This document shows positions 1 to 9,339 of a stretch of 64,000 bases of DNA, piece by piece. Source of the DNA: Sphingomonas profundi. Its GTDB lineage: Bacteria; Pseudomonadota; Alphaproteobacteria; Sphingomonadales; Sphingomonadaceae. The notes below the pieces were generated by a model, which did no database searches, was not told the DNA's origin, and saw only the letters and a program-made list of their open reading frames with translations. The stretch covers positions 434,001-498,000 of the forward strand of contig NZ_CP046535.1 of NCBI RefSeq assembly GCF_009739515.1, given 5' to 3'. Within the stretch, counting starts at the first letter, position 1; the number at the start of each line of letters is the position of its first letter. The translations under genes were made by a program, and so were the position numbers.

Positions 1-238
1 GAGCCGCTTGTCGAGCAATGCCCCGCTCCATCCCATCTGGTGGGAAATGCGGACGGAACTGCCGGCGTCGCGATGTCCGACGCGCGCGGCCGGAGGCCAT
101 CTCACAATGCGGAACAGGGGCGGCTAGCGGGCGGAGGGGCGCTTCCACTAGATCGGCGGGAGGATGCCGCCTGTCGCCGCGTCTCCAACGAACGATCGGA
201 ATGTGAATGAGGGCCGCTACGATCCAAACGGACGCGCG

Positions 239-1612
239 ATGAACGCCGACGCCGCAACCGCGACCGCCGGCGGCACGCCGCTGGATGGCGGCGCGATGCG
301 CGCCTGCCTGTCGGATATCTTCATGGCCGGGCTTGCGGCGGTGCGAGGCGATACGCTGGTAGAGGCGCGCAGCAGCTTCGCCGATGGCGTGTGGCGCTAT
401 CGGAGCGAGCGAGAAAGTGTCGATTGGGAGCTGCCGGAACAGGGCAGGGTGATCGTGATCGGCGCCGGCAAGGCGGCGGCGTCCCTCGCACTGGGTCTGG
501 AGCGAACCCTCGGGGATCGTATCGACGACGGCTATCTGGTGGTGAAATATGGTCATGGCGAGCCGCTTCGGCGCATCCGCGTGGCGGAGGCCGGACATCC
601 CGTACCGGATGAGGCAGGGCTGGCGGCGACGCGCGAACTGATGCGGCTGGCCAGCGATCTGGGGCCGGACGATCGGGTGTTCATGGTGCTGACGGGCGGT
701 GCATCGGCGCTGCTGGTCTCGCCGGTCGCGGGCGTGACGCTGGACGAGAAGGCGCTGGTGACGGACCTGATGTTGCGATCGGGCGCGGCGATCGACGAGA
801 TGAACGAGGTGCGCAAGGCGCTGTCGCGGGTCAAGGGCGGTGGGCTGCTCGATGCGATCGGCGCGGCGCCGGTGACGACCCTGGTGATATCGGACGTGCC
901 GGGCGGGCGCTCAGGCACAATCGGCTCCGCGCCGACCGTGCGCGACCGTGCTTCGCGGCAGCATGTCCGCGCGATCCTCGCCAAGTACGATCTGCTCGAT
1001 CGCCTGGCGCCCAGCATAAGGCGCCACCTGGAAACGCCGGCCGACGAGATGGACCCGAGCGTGGACAGCCCGGTGGCCGGCAACGATCGCTTCATCGTGC
1101 TGGCGGACAGCGGCACCGCACTGGATGCGGCGAAGCTGGCAGCCGAGCAGGCGGGTTTCGCGACAAAAGTCGTCGATCCAGATCTCGCCGGCGGCACTCA
1201 TGTGGCCGCGACGGCTTTTGCGGTCGAGATCCGCCGGGCGCGGGCCGAGCGCAATGCGGGCGGTCCACCGCGAATCCTGCTGGCCGCCGGCGAGACGACG
1301 CTGCGGGTCACGGGCGACGGGCTCGGCGGACGCAACCAGGAATTCGCTCTAGTCGTCGCCCGGGAAATCGCGGGCGTGCCGGACGTCGCGATGCTCGCGG
1401 GCGGCACGGATGGCACGGACGGCCCGACCGACGCGGCGGGCGCGTTCGCCGATGGGGAAAGCTGGCTGCGAGCACGGGAGGTGGGGCTGGATCCCGCCCT
1501 GATGCTGCGCCGCAACGACTCCCACCGCCTGTTCTCGGCGTTGGGCGACCTCTACGTGACCGGCGCTACCGGCACCAACGTGATGGACCTCGTCATCGCG
1601 GTCGTGCCCTGA
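239..1612 (+). CDS. MOFRL-family glycerate kinase / hydroxypyruvate reductase-like protein
   Basis: Predicted cytoplasmic enzyme of the glycerate 2-kinase / hydroxypyruvate reductase (GckA/TtuD) family, which phosphorylates D-glycerate or is annotated as reducing hydroxypyruvate. The N-terminal domain shows a GAGKAAA nucleotide-type loop and GHPVPDE; the C-terminal MOFRL domain shows GETTLRV, GGRNQEFAL and AGGTDGTDGPTDAAGA. At 457 aa from this ATG it is close to family length; the frame is open further upstream to 164, and ATG at 296 is another option. Two family motifs are altered: TGGASALL where SGGGSALL is usual, and IGSAPTV where IASGPTV is usual, so the substrate or rate may differ from its neighbour at 2485-3807. 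Its stop directly abuts the stop of the convergent IclR gene. Confidence 0.85.
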   Translation: MNADAATATAGGTPLDGGAMRACLSDIFMAGLAAVRGDTLVEARSSFADGVWRYRSERESVDWELPEQGRVIVIGAGKAAASLALGLERTLGDRIDDGYLVVKYGHGEPLRRIRVAEAGHPVPDEAGLAATRELMRLASDLGPDDRVFMVLTGGASALLVSPVAGVTLDEKALVTDLMLRSGAAIDEMNEVRKALSRVKGGGLLDAIGAAPVTTLVISDVPGGRSGTIGSAPTVRDRASRQHVRAILAKYDLLDRLAPSIRRHLETPADEMDPSVDSPVAGNDRFIVLADSGTALDAAKLAAEQAGFATKVVDPDLAGGTHVAATAFAVEIRRARAERNAGGPPRILLAAGETTLRVTGDGLGGRNQEFALVVAREIAGVPDVAMLAGGTDGTDGPTDAAGAFADGESWLRAREVGLDPALMLRRNDSHRLFSALGDLYVTGATGTNVMDLVIAVVP

Positions 1613-2425
1613 TCAGGCAGCCAGCTGCGTGCCGATCTCCGACGTCATCTGGCGGGCCGCCAGCACCAGGCTCTGGCCGATGCCGTCGAGGCTCTCGCGC
1701 TTCAGGCGGCTGATCACGTCCGATATCGAGAGCGATGCGCGCGGCGCGCCGTAACGGTCGAGCACGACGGCGGCTACGCAGCGCAGGCCCGGCGCATGCT
1801 CCTCGTCATCAATGGCGAAGCCGCGCTGGCGGACGTTCGACAGTTCCCCGCGGATCTGGTCGAGGTCCGTGATGCTGCGCTCCGTGCGCGCAATCAACTC
1901 GGTGCGGGCAAGGAAGCGATCGAGTTCGGGCGGAGACCAGTGCGCCATCATCACCTTGCCCGACGCGGTGGTGTGCATCGGCAGGCAGGCGCCGGGCCGG
2001 GCCGCTGTCTGCCGCACGCCGCTCGTCTCGACCTGCCCGACATAGCACATGCCCTGCTTTTCCGGCACGGCAATGTTCACGCTGTGATGCAGCTCCTGCA
2101 TCAGGCCGCGCATGATCGGCCGGCCAAGCTTGCCGAGATCGCGCGCGTGCGCGAAGGCGGCGCCGACCGTGAACGCCTTCATCCCGATCGCCCAGTTGTT
2201 GGTGTCCCGATCGAACGCGACGAAGTTCAACGCTTCCATGGTGGTGAGCAGGCGATGCGTCGTGGATCGCGGCAATTTGGCGAGCCGCGCGATCTCGCTG
2301 AGCGTCAGGCCGTCCGCCTTGGAGAGTTCGTCCAGAACGCCGAACGCCCGGACCAGCGACTGGACGCGGCCCAGCCGGTCATCGGTCGCATCGTCGTGGT
2401 CTCGCTGCACGAACTTCCCTCCCAT
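1613..2425 (-). CDS. IclR-family transcriptional regulator
   Basis: DNA-binding regulator, about 270 aa. The N-terminal winged helix-turn-helix reads LTLSEIARLAKLPRSTTHRLL, after a VQSLVRAFGVLDEL lead typical of IclR proteins; the C-terminal effector domain carries LGRPIMRGL and TASGKVMMA, the latter near the usual ligand pocket. The start chosen is the ATG preceding GGKFVQRD; an upstream in-frame ATG at 2470 would add 15 residues rich in Pro/Arg that do not look conserved. It lies between two glycerate kinase-family genes and 60 bp downstream of the one on its own strand, so it probably controls one or both in response to a small organic acid (inference). Confidence 0.9.
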   Translation of the reverse strand: MGGKFVQRDHDDATDDRLGRVQSLVRAFGVLDELSKADGLTLSEIARLAKLPRSTTHRLLTTMEALNFVAFDRDTNNWAIGMKAFTVGAAFAHARDLGKLGRPIMRGLMQELHHSVNIAVPEKQGMCYVGQVETSGVRQTAARPGACLPMHTTASGKVMMAHWSPPELDRFLARTELIARTERSITDLDQIRGELSNVRQRGFAIDDEEHAPGLRCVAAVVLDRYGAPRASLSISDVISRLKRESLDGIGQSLVLAARQMTSEIGTQLAA

Positions 2426-2484
2426 TCTTCTTTTATAGTAGCGGGGGATCGGCGGCCCTGCTGCTATCAAATCTGTCAGGCAAC

Positions 2485-3807
2485 CTAACAGCGATCGCCG
2501 TCGATCAGGATCACCCGCATGTCGTTCACGTTCGTGCGGGTCGGCCCGGTCATGACGAGATCGTCGAGCGCCGCGAAAAACCCGTAGGTCTCGTTCTGGT
2601 GGAGCGCGGCGCCGGGGGAGAGACCCAGTTCCCGCGCGCGGTCCAGCGTGGTCGGGCCGATGACGGCGCCGGCATTGTCTTCTGTTCCGTCTATGCCATC
2701 AGTATCGCAGGCGAGCGCCGATATGCCCGGCGCGCCATCCAGCGCGAAGGCGAGGCTCAGCAGATACTCGGTATTCCGGCCGCCATGCCCTTGCGGATTG
2801 CGCACCAGCACCGTCGTCTCGCCGCCCGAGAGCAGTGCCCAGCGGCCGCCCTTGCCGGCATGATGCAGGGCGAGGGCGGCGTGGACCGTACCGATCTCCG
2901 TGGCGTCTCCCTCGACATCGCTGCCGAGATAGACCGGCGTGTAGCCGGCCGCGACAGCGAGACCGGCGGCGGCCTGCAGGGCATTTTGCGACCGCGCGAC
3001 GACGCGGGTCCAACCGACGTTGAGATCGGGCGACGTGGCGACCGGCGTCTCGTTCCGCGGATTTGCGAGCGCGTCCGTGACGTTGGCGGGCACGTCGATT
3101 CGGTAGAGTTCCAGAATACGGCGCGCGTCGGCCAGCCGCGTGCGATCGGCCAAAGTGGGGCCGGAGGCGATGAGCGCGGGATCGTCGCCCGGTATGTCCG
3201 AGAAAGCGAGGGTGACGATCTTGGCCGGATACGCCGCCAGCGCGAGCCGCCCGCCCTTCACCGCCGAAAGATGGGTACGCACGCAGTTAATCTCGGAAAT
3301 GGAGGCGCCGCACAGCAGGAGTTGCCGCGTGATGCGCTGCTTGTCGCGCAGCGTCACGCCCTCGGCGGGAAGCGCCAGCAGGGCCGAGCCGCCGCCGGAG
3401 ATCAGGGCGACCAGCTGGTCGTCCGGCCCGAGCGAGGATACCGCCTGCAATATGAAGCGCGCGGCTTTGACGCCATGCTCGTCGGGAAGAGGATGGCCCG
3501 CCTCGAACAGGCGGGCACCATCGGGCATGTCGTGTGCGGGATAGCCATGGCCGTAACGGGTGAGGACGATCACCTCGCTAGGGTAAGGCATGGCCCGCGC
3601 GGCGACGCGCGCCATCGCCGCCCCGGCCTTGCCGATGCCGAGGATCAGCGTGCGGCCCGGCACGGCCGGCGGCAGATGGGCGGGCAGACACCGCTCCGCG
3701 GAGACGGCATCCAGCGCCACATCGAACATCTCGCGCAACAGGGCGGCCTGCGAGAGTTCGCCTTGATCCCGCGTGACAGGCGATTCGATCGTCGCGCCGT
3801 CTCTCAT
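2485..3807 (-). CDS. Glycerate 2-kinase / hydroxypyruvate reductase (MOFRL family)
   Basis: Second family member in the cluster, about 440 aa. Canonical motifs are present: LGIGKAGAAMARVA near residue 45, GHPLPDEHGV, ISGGGSALLALP, a VKGGRLA loop, FSDIPGD followed by IASGPTL, then the MOFRL domain with LLSGGETTVLV, HGGRNTEYLL, CDTDGIDGTEDNAGA and TGPTRTNVND. The open frame continues upstream to 4002, but similarity begins only near 3820. Three ATGs sit at 3822, 3810 and 3807; the last has AGCAGG at good spacing and was chosen. It is divergent from the putative glycosyl hydrolase gene at 4020 and likely shares transcription with the IclR gene. Product would be 2- or 3-phosphoglycerate feeding glycolysis (family knowledge). 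Confidence 0.88.
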   Translation of the reverse strand: MRDGATIESPVTRDQGELSQAALLREMFDVALDAVSAERCLPAHLPPAVPGRTLILGIGKAGAAMARVAARAMPYPSEVIVLTRYGHGYPAHDMPDGARLFEAGHPLPDEHGVKAARFILQAVSSLGPDDQLVALISGGGSALLALPAEGVTLRDKQRITRQLLLCGASISEINCVRTHLSAVKGGRLALAAYPAKIVTLAFSDIPGDDPALIASGPTLADRTRLADARRILELYRIDVPANVTDALANPRNETPVATSPDLNVGWTRVVARSQNALQAAAGLAVAAGYTPVYLGSDVEGDATEIGTVHAALALHHAGKGGRWALLSGGETTVLVRNPQGHGGRNTEYLLSLAFALDGAPGISALACDTDGIDGTEDNAGAVIGPTTLDRARELGLSPGAALHQNETYGFFAALDDLVMTGPTRTNVNDMRVILIDGDRC

Positions 3808-4019
3808 CATGACCTGCTGCATCAAAGGATTGCCGGCGTCTCGAACTTGCCCTCCAGCAGTATGCAACAGGTGGCGCAAATGCAATTTGCGACGAGCGCG
3901 GCCGGGTTCCGCATCGTGAAACGCCGGGGCGGCGGCCTTGCCTCGGTGCGCTGCGCCACGATGCTCACCACAGACGGCGGGAGCACGGCGGCGACCGGCC
4001 ATTCGCGGAGGGGGTGAGG

Positions 4020-6167
4020 ATGGGGCAGCAGCAGGATTTCGCGATATCCAGACGCAGATTGCTCACCCTTACGCCAGCGTCCGGACTCGCCTTGATGACG
4101 GCATCGCGTGCCGCGTCCATCGGTCTCTCGGCCCCCCGTCCAGCTTGGTATAAGCGACCCTATCGCATCGTCCAGACGAACCTGCGTGAGATCGACGTAA
4201 AGGAGGATCCGCGCGAGATCGCTCGCGCTATCAAGGCGTTTGGCGGGGATGTGATCGTCTCGAACATCGGCGGAATTGTCGCTTTCTATCCCACGCAGCT
4301 GAAGCTCCAACATACCAACCCGAAGCTGACGGGTGATTTCGCCGGCGCGATGATCGAGGCGGCGCGTGCGGAAGGGCTCGTTTTCGTCGGCCGGTTCGAC
4401 CTCTCCAAATCGACCGCGGCGGCCTACCGGGCGCATCCCGAGTGGTTCATGCTGAACCGGGATGGTACCCCGCGCGAATATGCCGGCACCTACCAGGCCT
4501 GTCCGAACGGGGGTTGGGCACGGGAATACGGTCCGCTGATCCTGCGCGAGGCGGGCAGCCGCTACGCGATGGACAGCGCCTTCTTCAACATGACGGGCTT
4601 TCCGGCGACGGACTACAGCAACGTCGCGCACGGGATCTGCGTATGCGACAATTGCCGCCGCCGCTTCCGCGCGCTGTACAAGCGGGAGCTGCCGACGGTG
4701 GACGGATTCGGCGACCCGGGCTGGATCGACTATCTCGAATTCCAGGACAGGACCAGCGAAGAGGTGCTGGAGCTGAACAATGCCACCTTGCGCAAGGTTC
4801 GGCCGAACACGCCGATACTCGGCTATTTCCGCTATCGTGAGGTGGGGCGCGGCGAGGTGCAGCGGCGCGTCTCGCGCACGGCGCCCGAGTGGCAGTATCA
4901 GTCCGGCGAGCAGAGTCGGTCGGCGCAGGCACGCAATCCGGGCAAGCCCTTCTCCAGCACGTCGGCCGCGCACATCGACTATCCCTGGCGGCAGGTGACG
5001 GAGACGGCCGCCTATCACGAACTGCGTTTCGCGCAACAGCTGGCGACGGGCGCGCAACTGGACCTATACCTGATGGGCACCCTTGCCGATCAGGATGACA
5101 CGCGCTATCTCGCGTCGGTCTCGCGCCTGTTCCAATGGTACGGCACGGCGGCCGACGCCTATACCGGCTTGCGCCCCGGCGCGCGCGTGGCGTTGTACGA
5201 TTCCGAGAAGAACGGCCGTTTCGGCGGCGGGACGCGATCTGCCAAGCGCGCCGTCGGTGCCTTTCGCGGTGCCTATAGCGCGCTGGCGCAGGCCCGACTT
5301 TCGTTCTGGTTTGTCAATGACGGCCGAATCGAGGACGGGACGACGCGGTTGACGGCGGTCGACTATGACGTGCTGGTGATGCCTCACGTCGGATTGTTGT
5401 CCGACGCGGAAGCCGCGTGCATCGACGAGTTCGTCGCGGGCGGCGGCCTCCTGATCACGACGGGCGAGACCGGCGCCTACGGGCCGCGCGGGCAAGTGCG
5501 TGCCGCCAACGCGCTGCGCTCCTCTCCGGCGATCAGCTTCGGCACGCCGGTGGATGCGCAGGGCTGGACCTTCGACGCGGCCCGGGCGTCGATCGATCTG
5601 GGCGGTGCGCGCATCGCGGTGGACGCGGAGTATTTCCCGGTTGCGGCCCGGGAGGGGGCCACGAACCTGCTGCCGCTGGCGCCGGACCAGCGGTTCGGAC
5701 CGCCGGAGTTCAGCTATGCAATACCGGGCCGGGCGGCACGTGCCGAGCCGGGCATGCTCGTGCGCAGCTTCGGCAAGGGGCATGCGGTGCATATCCCCTG
5801 GCTGCCGGACTGGCTGTTCTACCGCGATGGGCTGGCCGACCATGCCGCCATCTTCGCGGCGCTGATCGCCCGTTACGCGCCGCCGGCTGAGGTGCAGTTG
5901 GTCGGGGCCGGGCCGGTGGAGCTGATGCTTCACCGTCAGCCGCTGACGGGGCGCCGCCTCGTCCATGTCGTGAACTATGCCGGGCAGCGGAACGGCCTTT
6001 ACGATCCGCCGCCGGCGATCCACGGCTTGAAACTGGGCATTCGCGGCGGCGCGAGGGAAGGCCGGGCGCTGAGAGCCGGCATCTCCCTGCGCGGCACCGA
6101 TGCGGGCGGCCATACGTGGTTCGATCTGCCGCCGGTCGAGACGTTCGAGGCGCTCCTGATCGCGTGA
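4020..6167 (+). CDS. Tat-exported putative glycosyl hydrolase with beta-galactosidase trimerisation-like domain
   Basis: About 715 aa. The N terminus has a twin-arginine signal (SRRRLLTL at residues 10-17) followed by an Ala-rich hydrophobic stretch, so export folded to the periplasm is likely. Residues from about 45 to 330 resemble the hypothetical glycosyl hydrolase GHL6 type TIM barrel (YRIVQTNLREID, HPEWFMLNRDG, a CVCDNCRRRF cysteine cluster). From about 385 a Rossmann-like domain similar to the beta-galactosidase trimerisation domain follows (VALYDSEKNGRFGG, DYDVLVMPHVGLLSDAE, FVAGGGLLITTGETG). The ATG at 4020 has the strong AGGGGGTGAGG ribosome site; a GTG at 4014 is alternative. Catalytic acids were not assigned. 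Context suggests it trims a glycan or glycoside for this catabolic cluster. Confidence 0.7.
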   Translation: MGQQQDFAISRRRLLTLTPASGLALMTASRAASIGLSAPRPAWYKRPYRIVQTNLREIDVKEDPREIARAIKAFGGDVIVSNIGGIVAFYPTQLKLQHTNPKLTGDFAGAMIEAARAEGLVFVGRFDLSKSTAAAYRAHPEWFMLNRDGTPREYAGTYQACPNGGWAREYGPLILREAGSRYAMDSAFFNMTGFPATDYSNVAHGICVCDNCRRRFRALYKRELPTVDGFGDPGWIDYLEFQDRTSEEVLELNNATLRKVRPNTPILGYFRYREVGRGEVQRRVSRTAPEWQYQSGEQSRSAQARNPGKPFSSTSAAHIDYPWRQVTETAAYHELRFAQQLATGAQLDLYLMGTLADQDDTRYLASVSRLFQWYGTAADAYTGLRPGARVALYDSEKNGRFGGGTRSAKRAVGAFRGAYSALAQARLSFWFVNDGRIEDGTTRLTAVDYDVLVMPHVGLLSDAEAACIDEFVAGGGLLITTGETGAYGPRGQVRAANALRSSPAISFGTPVDAQGWTFDAARASIDLGGARIAVDAEYFPVAAREGATNLLPLAPDQRFGPPEFSYAIPGRAARAEPGMLVRSFGKGHAVHIPWLPDWLFYRDGLADHAAIFAALIARYAPPAEVQLVGAGPVELMLHRQPLTGRRLVHVVNYAGQRNGLYDPPPAIHGLKLGIRGGAREGRALRAGISLRGTDAGGHTWFDLPPVETFEALLIA

Positions 6168-6286
6168 GCCGGCGGGTTGTTTCCGCCATGTGGGACGGCG
6201 CGGCCGCCACCTTGCCGCTTGCGAGCGCGATCGCCTAGCGACGGTAAGGGCCGTCGTCCGGCATCGTCAACGATCGGGGGATTTGG

Positions 6287-7984
6287 ATGATCTGGTCGCA
6301 GGATTATGATCCGCTCGGCATGCCTTGGCTCTCCGCCCTGCTGGCGGCGGCGCCGGTGGTGGTGATGCTTGGCGGGCTGGGCGTCCTGCACATGCGCGCG
6401 CATGTCGCGGCCCTGGCAGGGCTGGCTACCGCATTCGTGATGGCGGTGCTGGTCTTCGGCATGCCGGCCGGGCTGGCCACACGGGCCGTGGCGTTCGGTG
6501 CCGCCTACGGCCTGCTGCCGATCGGCTGGATCGTGCTCAACATCATCTTCCTCTACCAGCTGACCAACGAGAGCGGCCAGTTCACCATTCTGCGCAACTC
6601 GATCTCCGGGATCACGGACGACAGTCGCCTGCAACTGCTGCTGATCGCCTTCTGCTTCGGCGCTTTCTTCGAGGGCGCGGCTGGCTTCGGCGCGCCGGTG
6701 GCGGTGACGGGAGCAATGCTGATCGGGCTCGGCTTCACCCGTCTGCAAGCCTCCGGGCTGTCGCTGATCGCCAATACCGCACCCGTCGCGTTTGGCGCGC
6801 TGGGCACCCCGCTAGTGACCCTGGCGGGCGTGACAGGGCTGCCGCTGATGGACCTGTCCACGATGGTGGGGCGACAAATGGCGCCGTTCGCGCTGATCGT
6901 GCCGTTCTGGCTGCTGATCGCCTATTGTGGCTGGCGGCGGGCGCTGGAGGTATGGCCGGCGGCACTGGTTGCAGGCGCCATCTTCGCCGTCACCCAAATG
7001 CTGATCTCCAGCCTGCACGGGCCCTGGCTCACCGCCATCGGCGCCGCGCTCGCCTCCATCGCCGGGTTGATCCTGTTCCTGCGCGTCTGGTCTCCCAGGA
7101 CCATCATGCACGTGAATGCGGCGCGGCTCAGCCGGTATGACGAGCGGGTGGAGCAGACCGATCCCGCCCATGCGGACGCACACCCCGATGCCGTCGTCAT
7201 CACGGCCGAGCGGCCAACGCGCCGCGCGGTGGCGCGCGCGTGGCTGCCGTGGCTGATCCTGACGGCTCTGGTGTTCCTGTGGGGCCTACCGTTCATGAAG
7301 GCGGCGCTGGATGCGATCTTCAAACTCGCCATCCCGTGGCCGGGGCTCGACCAGATGATCCGGCGCATGCCGCCGGTAGCGGTCAAGGCGGAGCTGGAGC
7401 CGGCCGTCTACAATCTGAACCTGCTTTCCGCCACCGGATCGGCGATCCTGCTCGCCGGTGTCGCCAGCGGCCTGCTGCTGCGCATGCCGGTGGCGGAGAT
7501 CGGCCGCACCTATGCGCGCGCGTTCAAGAGCGTGATGCCCTCGCTGCTGACGATCGCGGCGATGCTGGCGCTCGGCTACCTCACCCGCTTTGCCGGGGTC
7601 GATGCCGCGATGGGCCTCGCCTTTTCCGCAACGGGGGTCTTCTATCCCTTTTTCGGTACGATGCTCGGCTGGCTGGGCGTGGCCGTGACCGGATCCGATA
7701 CCGCGTCCAACGTGCTGTTCGGTGGCTTGCAGAAGGTGACGTCGGAACAGCTCGGCCTGCCGCCGGTGCTGATGGCGAGCGCCAACAGCGCGGGCGGCGT
7801 GATGGGCAAGATGATCGACGCGCAGAGCATCGTCGTCGCCTCCACCGCCACCCGCTGGTACGGACAGGAAGGCCGCATCCTGCGCTACGTGTTCCTCCAC
7901 AGCCTCGTGCTGGGCGCGCTCGTCGGGGTCGTCGTGATGCTGATGGCCTATGTGTCGCCCTTCACCGCCCTCGTGGTGCGATAG
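6287..7984 (+). CDS. LctP/LldP-family permease (lactate/glycolate-type)
   Basis: Polytopic inner-membrane protein of 565 aa, the usual length for L-lactate permease family carriers, which import lactate, glycolate or related 2-hydroxy acids with protons. Family signatures are visible: GWIVLNIIFLYQLTNESGQF, CFGAFFEGAAGFGAPVA, NTAPVAFGALGTPL, and C-terminal TGSDTASNVLFGGLQ and ANSAGGVMGKMIDAQS. More than ten hydrophobic segments are apparent. Placement beside two glycerate kinase-like genes makes D-glycerate or a similar hydroxy acid a plausible substrate here (inference). Confidence 0.9.
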   Translation: MIWSQDYDPLGMPWLSALLAAAPVVVMLGGLGVLHMRAHVAALAGLATAFVMAVLVFGMPAGLATRAVAFGAAYGLLPIGWIVLNIIFLYQLTNESGQFTILRNSISGITDDSRLQLLLIAFCFGAFFEGAAGFGAPVAVTGAMLIGLGFTRLQASGLSLIANTAPVAFGALGTPLVTLAGVTGLPLMDLSTMVGRQMAPFALIVPFWLLIAYCGWRRALEVWPAALVAGAIFAVTQMLISSLHGPWLTAIGAALASIAGLILFLRVWSPRTIMHVNAARLSRYDERVEQTDPAHADAHPDAVVITAERPTRRAVARAWLPWLILTALVFLWGLPFMKAALDAIFKLAIPWPGLDQMIRRMPPVAVKAELEPAVYNLNLLSATGSAILLAGVASGLLLRMPVAEIGRTYARAFKSVMPSLLTIAAMLALGYLTRFAGVDAAMGLAFSATGVFYPFFGTMLGWLGVAVTGSDTASNVLFGGLQKVTSEQLGLPPVLMASANSAGGVMGKMIDAQSIVVASTATRWYGQEGRILRYVFLHSLVLGALVGVVVMLMAYVSPFTALVVR

Positions 7985-8041
7985 GCCGCCGCCGTGGCGT
8001 TCGCCGGCGCGGAAACGCGCGTGACAGGGATCGTGGCAGCC

Positions 8042-9202
8042 ATGCGCCATCATGCGCGTCGCCTCGGCCGGCGGGCGAGGAGCGCGGCCGCCGCGACCCT
8101 CGCCGCCGGCGCTGTCCTGTCCGTTCCCGCTCATGCCGCCGCCGCCGTGCCGCCGATGCCGACGCTCGTTCCGGAACTCGACTGGCTGCGCATGCCGAAC
8201 GGCTGGGTGATCGGCGACATCACGGCCGTGGCGGTGGATCGCCACGACAACCTCTGGCTGCTCCACCGGCCCCGCTCGGTAGGCAAGGCGGATGCCGCGC
8301 GGGCGGCGCCCCCGATCATGGCGTTCGACTCACACGGCAACTTCCTCCGCGCCTTCGGTGGAGAGGGCAGCGGCTATGACTGGCCGACCGTCGAGCACAG
8401 CCTGGCGGTCGACGGCAAGGGCCGGGTCTGGGTCGCCGGCGCCTTCCGCACCGATCCGCACCAAGCCGACGATATGCTGCTGGTCTTCTCCGGCGAAGGC
8501 CGCTTCATCCGGCAGATCGGCCGTCGGGGCGGCAGCAAGGGCGATGCCGACACTGGAAATTTCCACGCGCCGGCCGATATCTTCGTCGATGACGCGGCGC
8601 GCGAAGTCTATGTCGCCGATGGCTATGGCAATCGCCGCGTTATCGTCCTGAACAGCGAGACCGGCGCCTTCAAGCGCATGTGGAGCGCCTTCGGCGCTCC
8701 TCCGCCGAACGATCCCGCGCCGGAGCCGCGTGCGCCCGACGCACCCTTCGCGCCGCAGACGGGAGATGGTCCGGCCGGCTTCAACGGCGTGCATGGCGTC
8801 GAGATCTCGCGCGACCGCCTGATCTACGTATCGGACCGCAACAATCAGCGCATCCAGGTCTTCACGTCGGCCGGCCGCTACCTGCGACAGGTGTTCATCG
8901 ATCGCAACATGCCCTCGCCGCAGACCGCCTCCGGCATCGCCTTCTCGGCCGACCCGCGGCAATGCTATCTGTATGTCGCCGACTGGGGGAATGCGCGCAT
9001 CGTCGTGCTCGACCGGAAGCGCCTCTCCGTGCTCGGCAGCATCGGTGGCAAGGGCAGCGCGCCCGGCCAGTTCAACGGCCCCCACCTGAGCGCCACCGAC
9101 AGCAAGGGCGTGCTCTACGTGGCCGAAGTGCAGGGGAGGCGGGTTCAGAAGCTGACTCCCGGCAACATCCCGAGCGGGTGCCGGCCGCGCTCCCGCAGGT
9201 GA
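8042..9202 (+). CDS. Secreted NHL-repeat beta-propeller protein
   Basis: About 386 aa with an N-terminal signal peptide (Arg-rich start, then Ala-rich core ending near AHAAAA). The body has repeated NHL-type units such as VAVDRHDNLWLLHR, LAVDGKGRVWVAG, FVDDAAREVYVADGYGNRRVIV, VSDRNNQRIQVF and YVADWGNARIVVLDR, which form a six-bladed propeller as in peptidyl-hydroxyglycine amidating lyase-like proteins. Lyase activity cannot be claimed. ATG at 8042 was preferred over an upstream GTG (7994) because it places the signal peptide at the N terminus. It follows the permease gene by 57 bp and is probably cotranscribed with it. Confidence 0.8.
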   Translation: MRHHARRLGRRARSAAAATLAAGAVLSVPAHAAAAVPPMPTLVPELDWLRMPNGWVIGDITAVAVDRHDNLWLLHRPRSVGKADAARAAPPIMAFDSHGNFLRAFGGEGSGYDWPTVEHSLAVDGKGRVWVAGAFRTDPHQADDMLLVFSGEGRFIRQIGRRGGSKGDADTGNFHAPADIFVDDAAREVYVADGYGNRRVIVLNSETGAFKRMWSAFGAPPPNDPAPEPRAPDAPFAPQTGDGPAGFNGVHGVEISRDRLIYVSDRNNQRIQVFTSAGRYLRQVFIDRNMPSPQTASGIAFSADPRQCYLYVADWGNARIVVLDRKRLSVLGSIGGKGSAPGQFNGPHLSATDSKGVLYVAEVQGRRVQKLTPGNIPSGCRPRSRR

Positions 9203-9339
9203 GATATCTCCAGCTCGGACAACATCGTTATTTTCGATGTCGTCCCTACTTTTCCACCAGACGGGATGTCGTGGATGCGGCTTGCATCTGGACCGCTCGG
9301 CGTTCCACATCCCGCGAACACCCAAAAAGGTTTAGCGCA

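Noticed and set aside
18-206. 62-codon frame at the left edge
   Set aside because: Arg-rich, no ribosome site, no similarity to anything known; likely chance.
1796-2488. 230-codon plus-strand frame
   Set aside because: Antisense shadow of the IclR gene.
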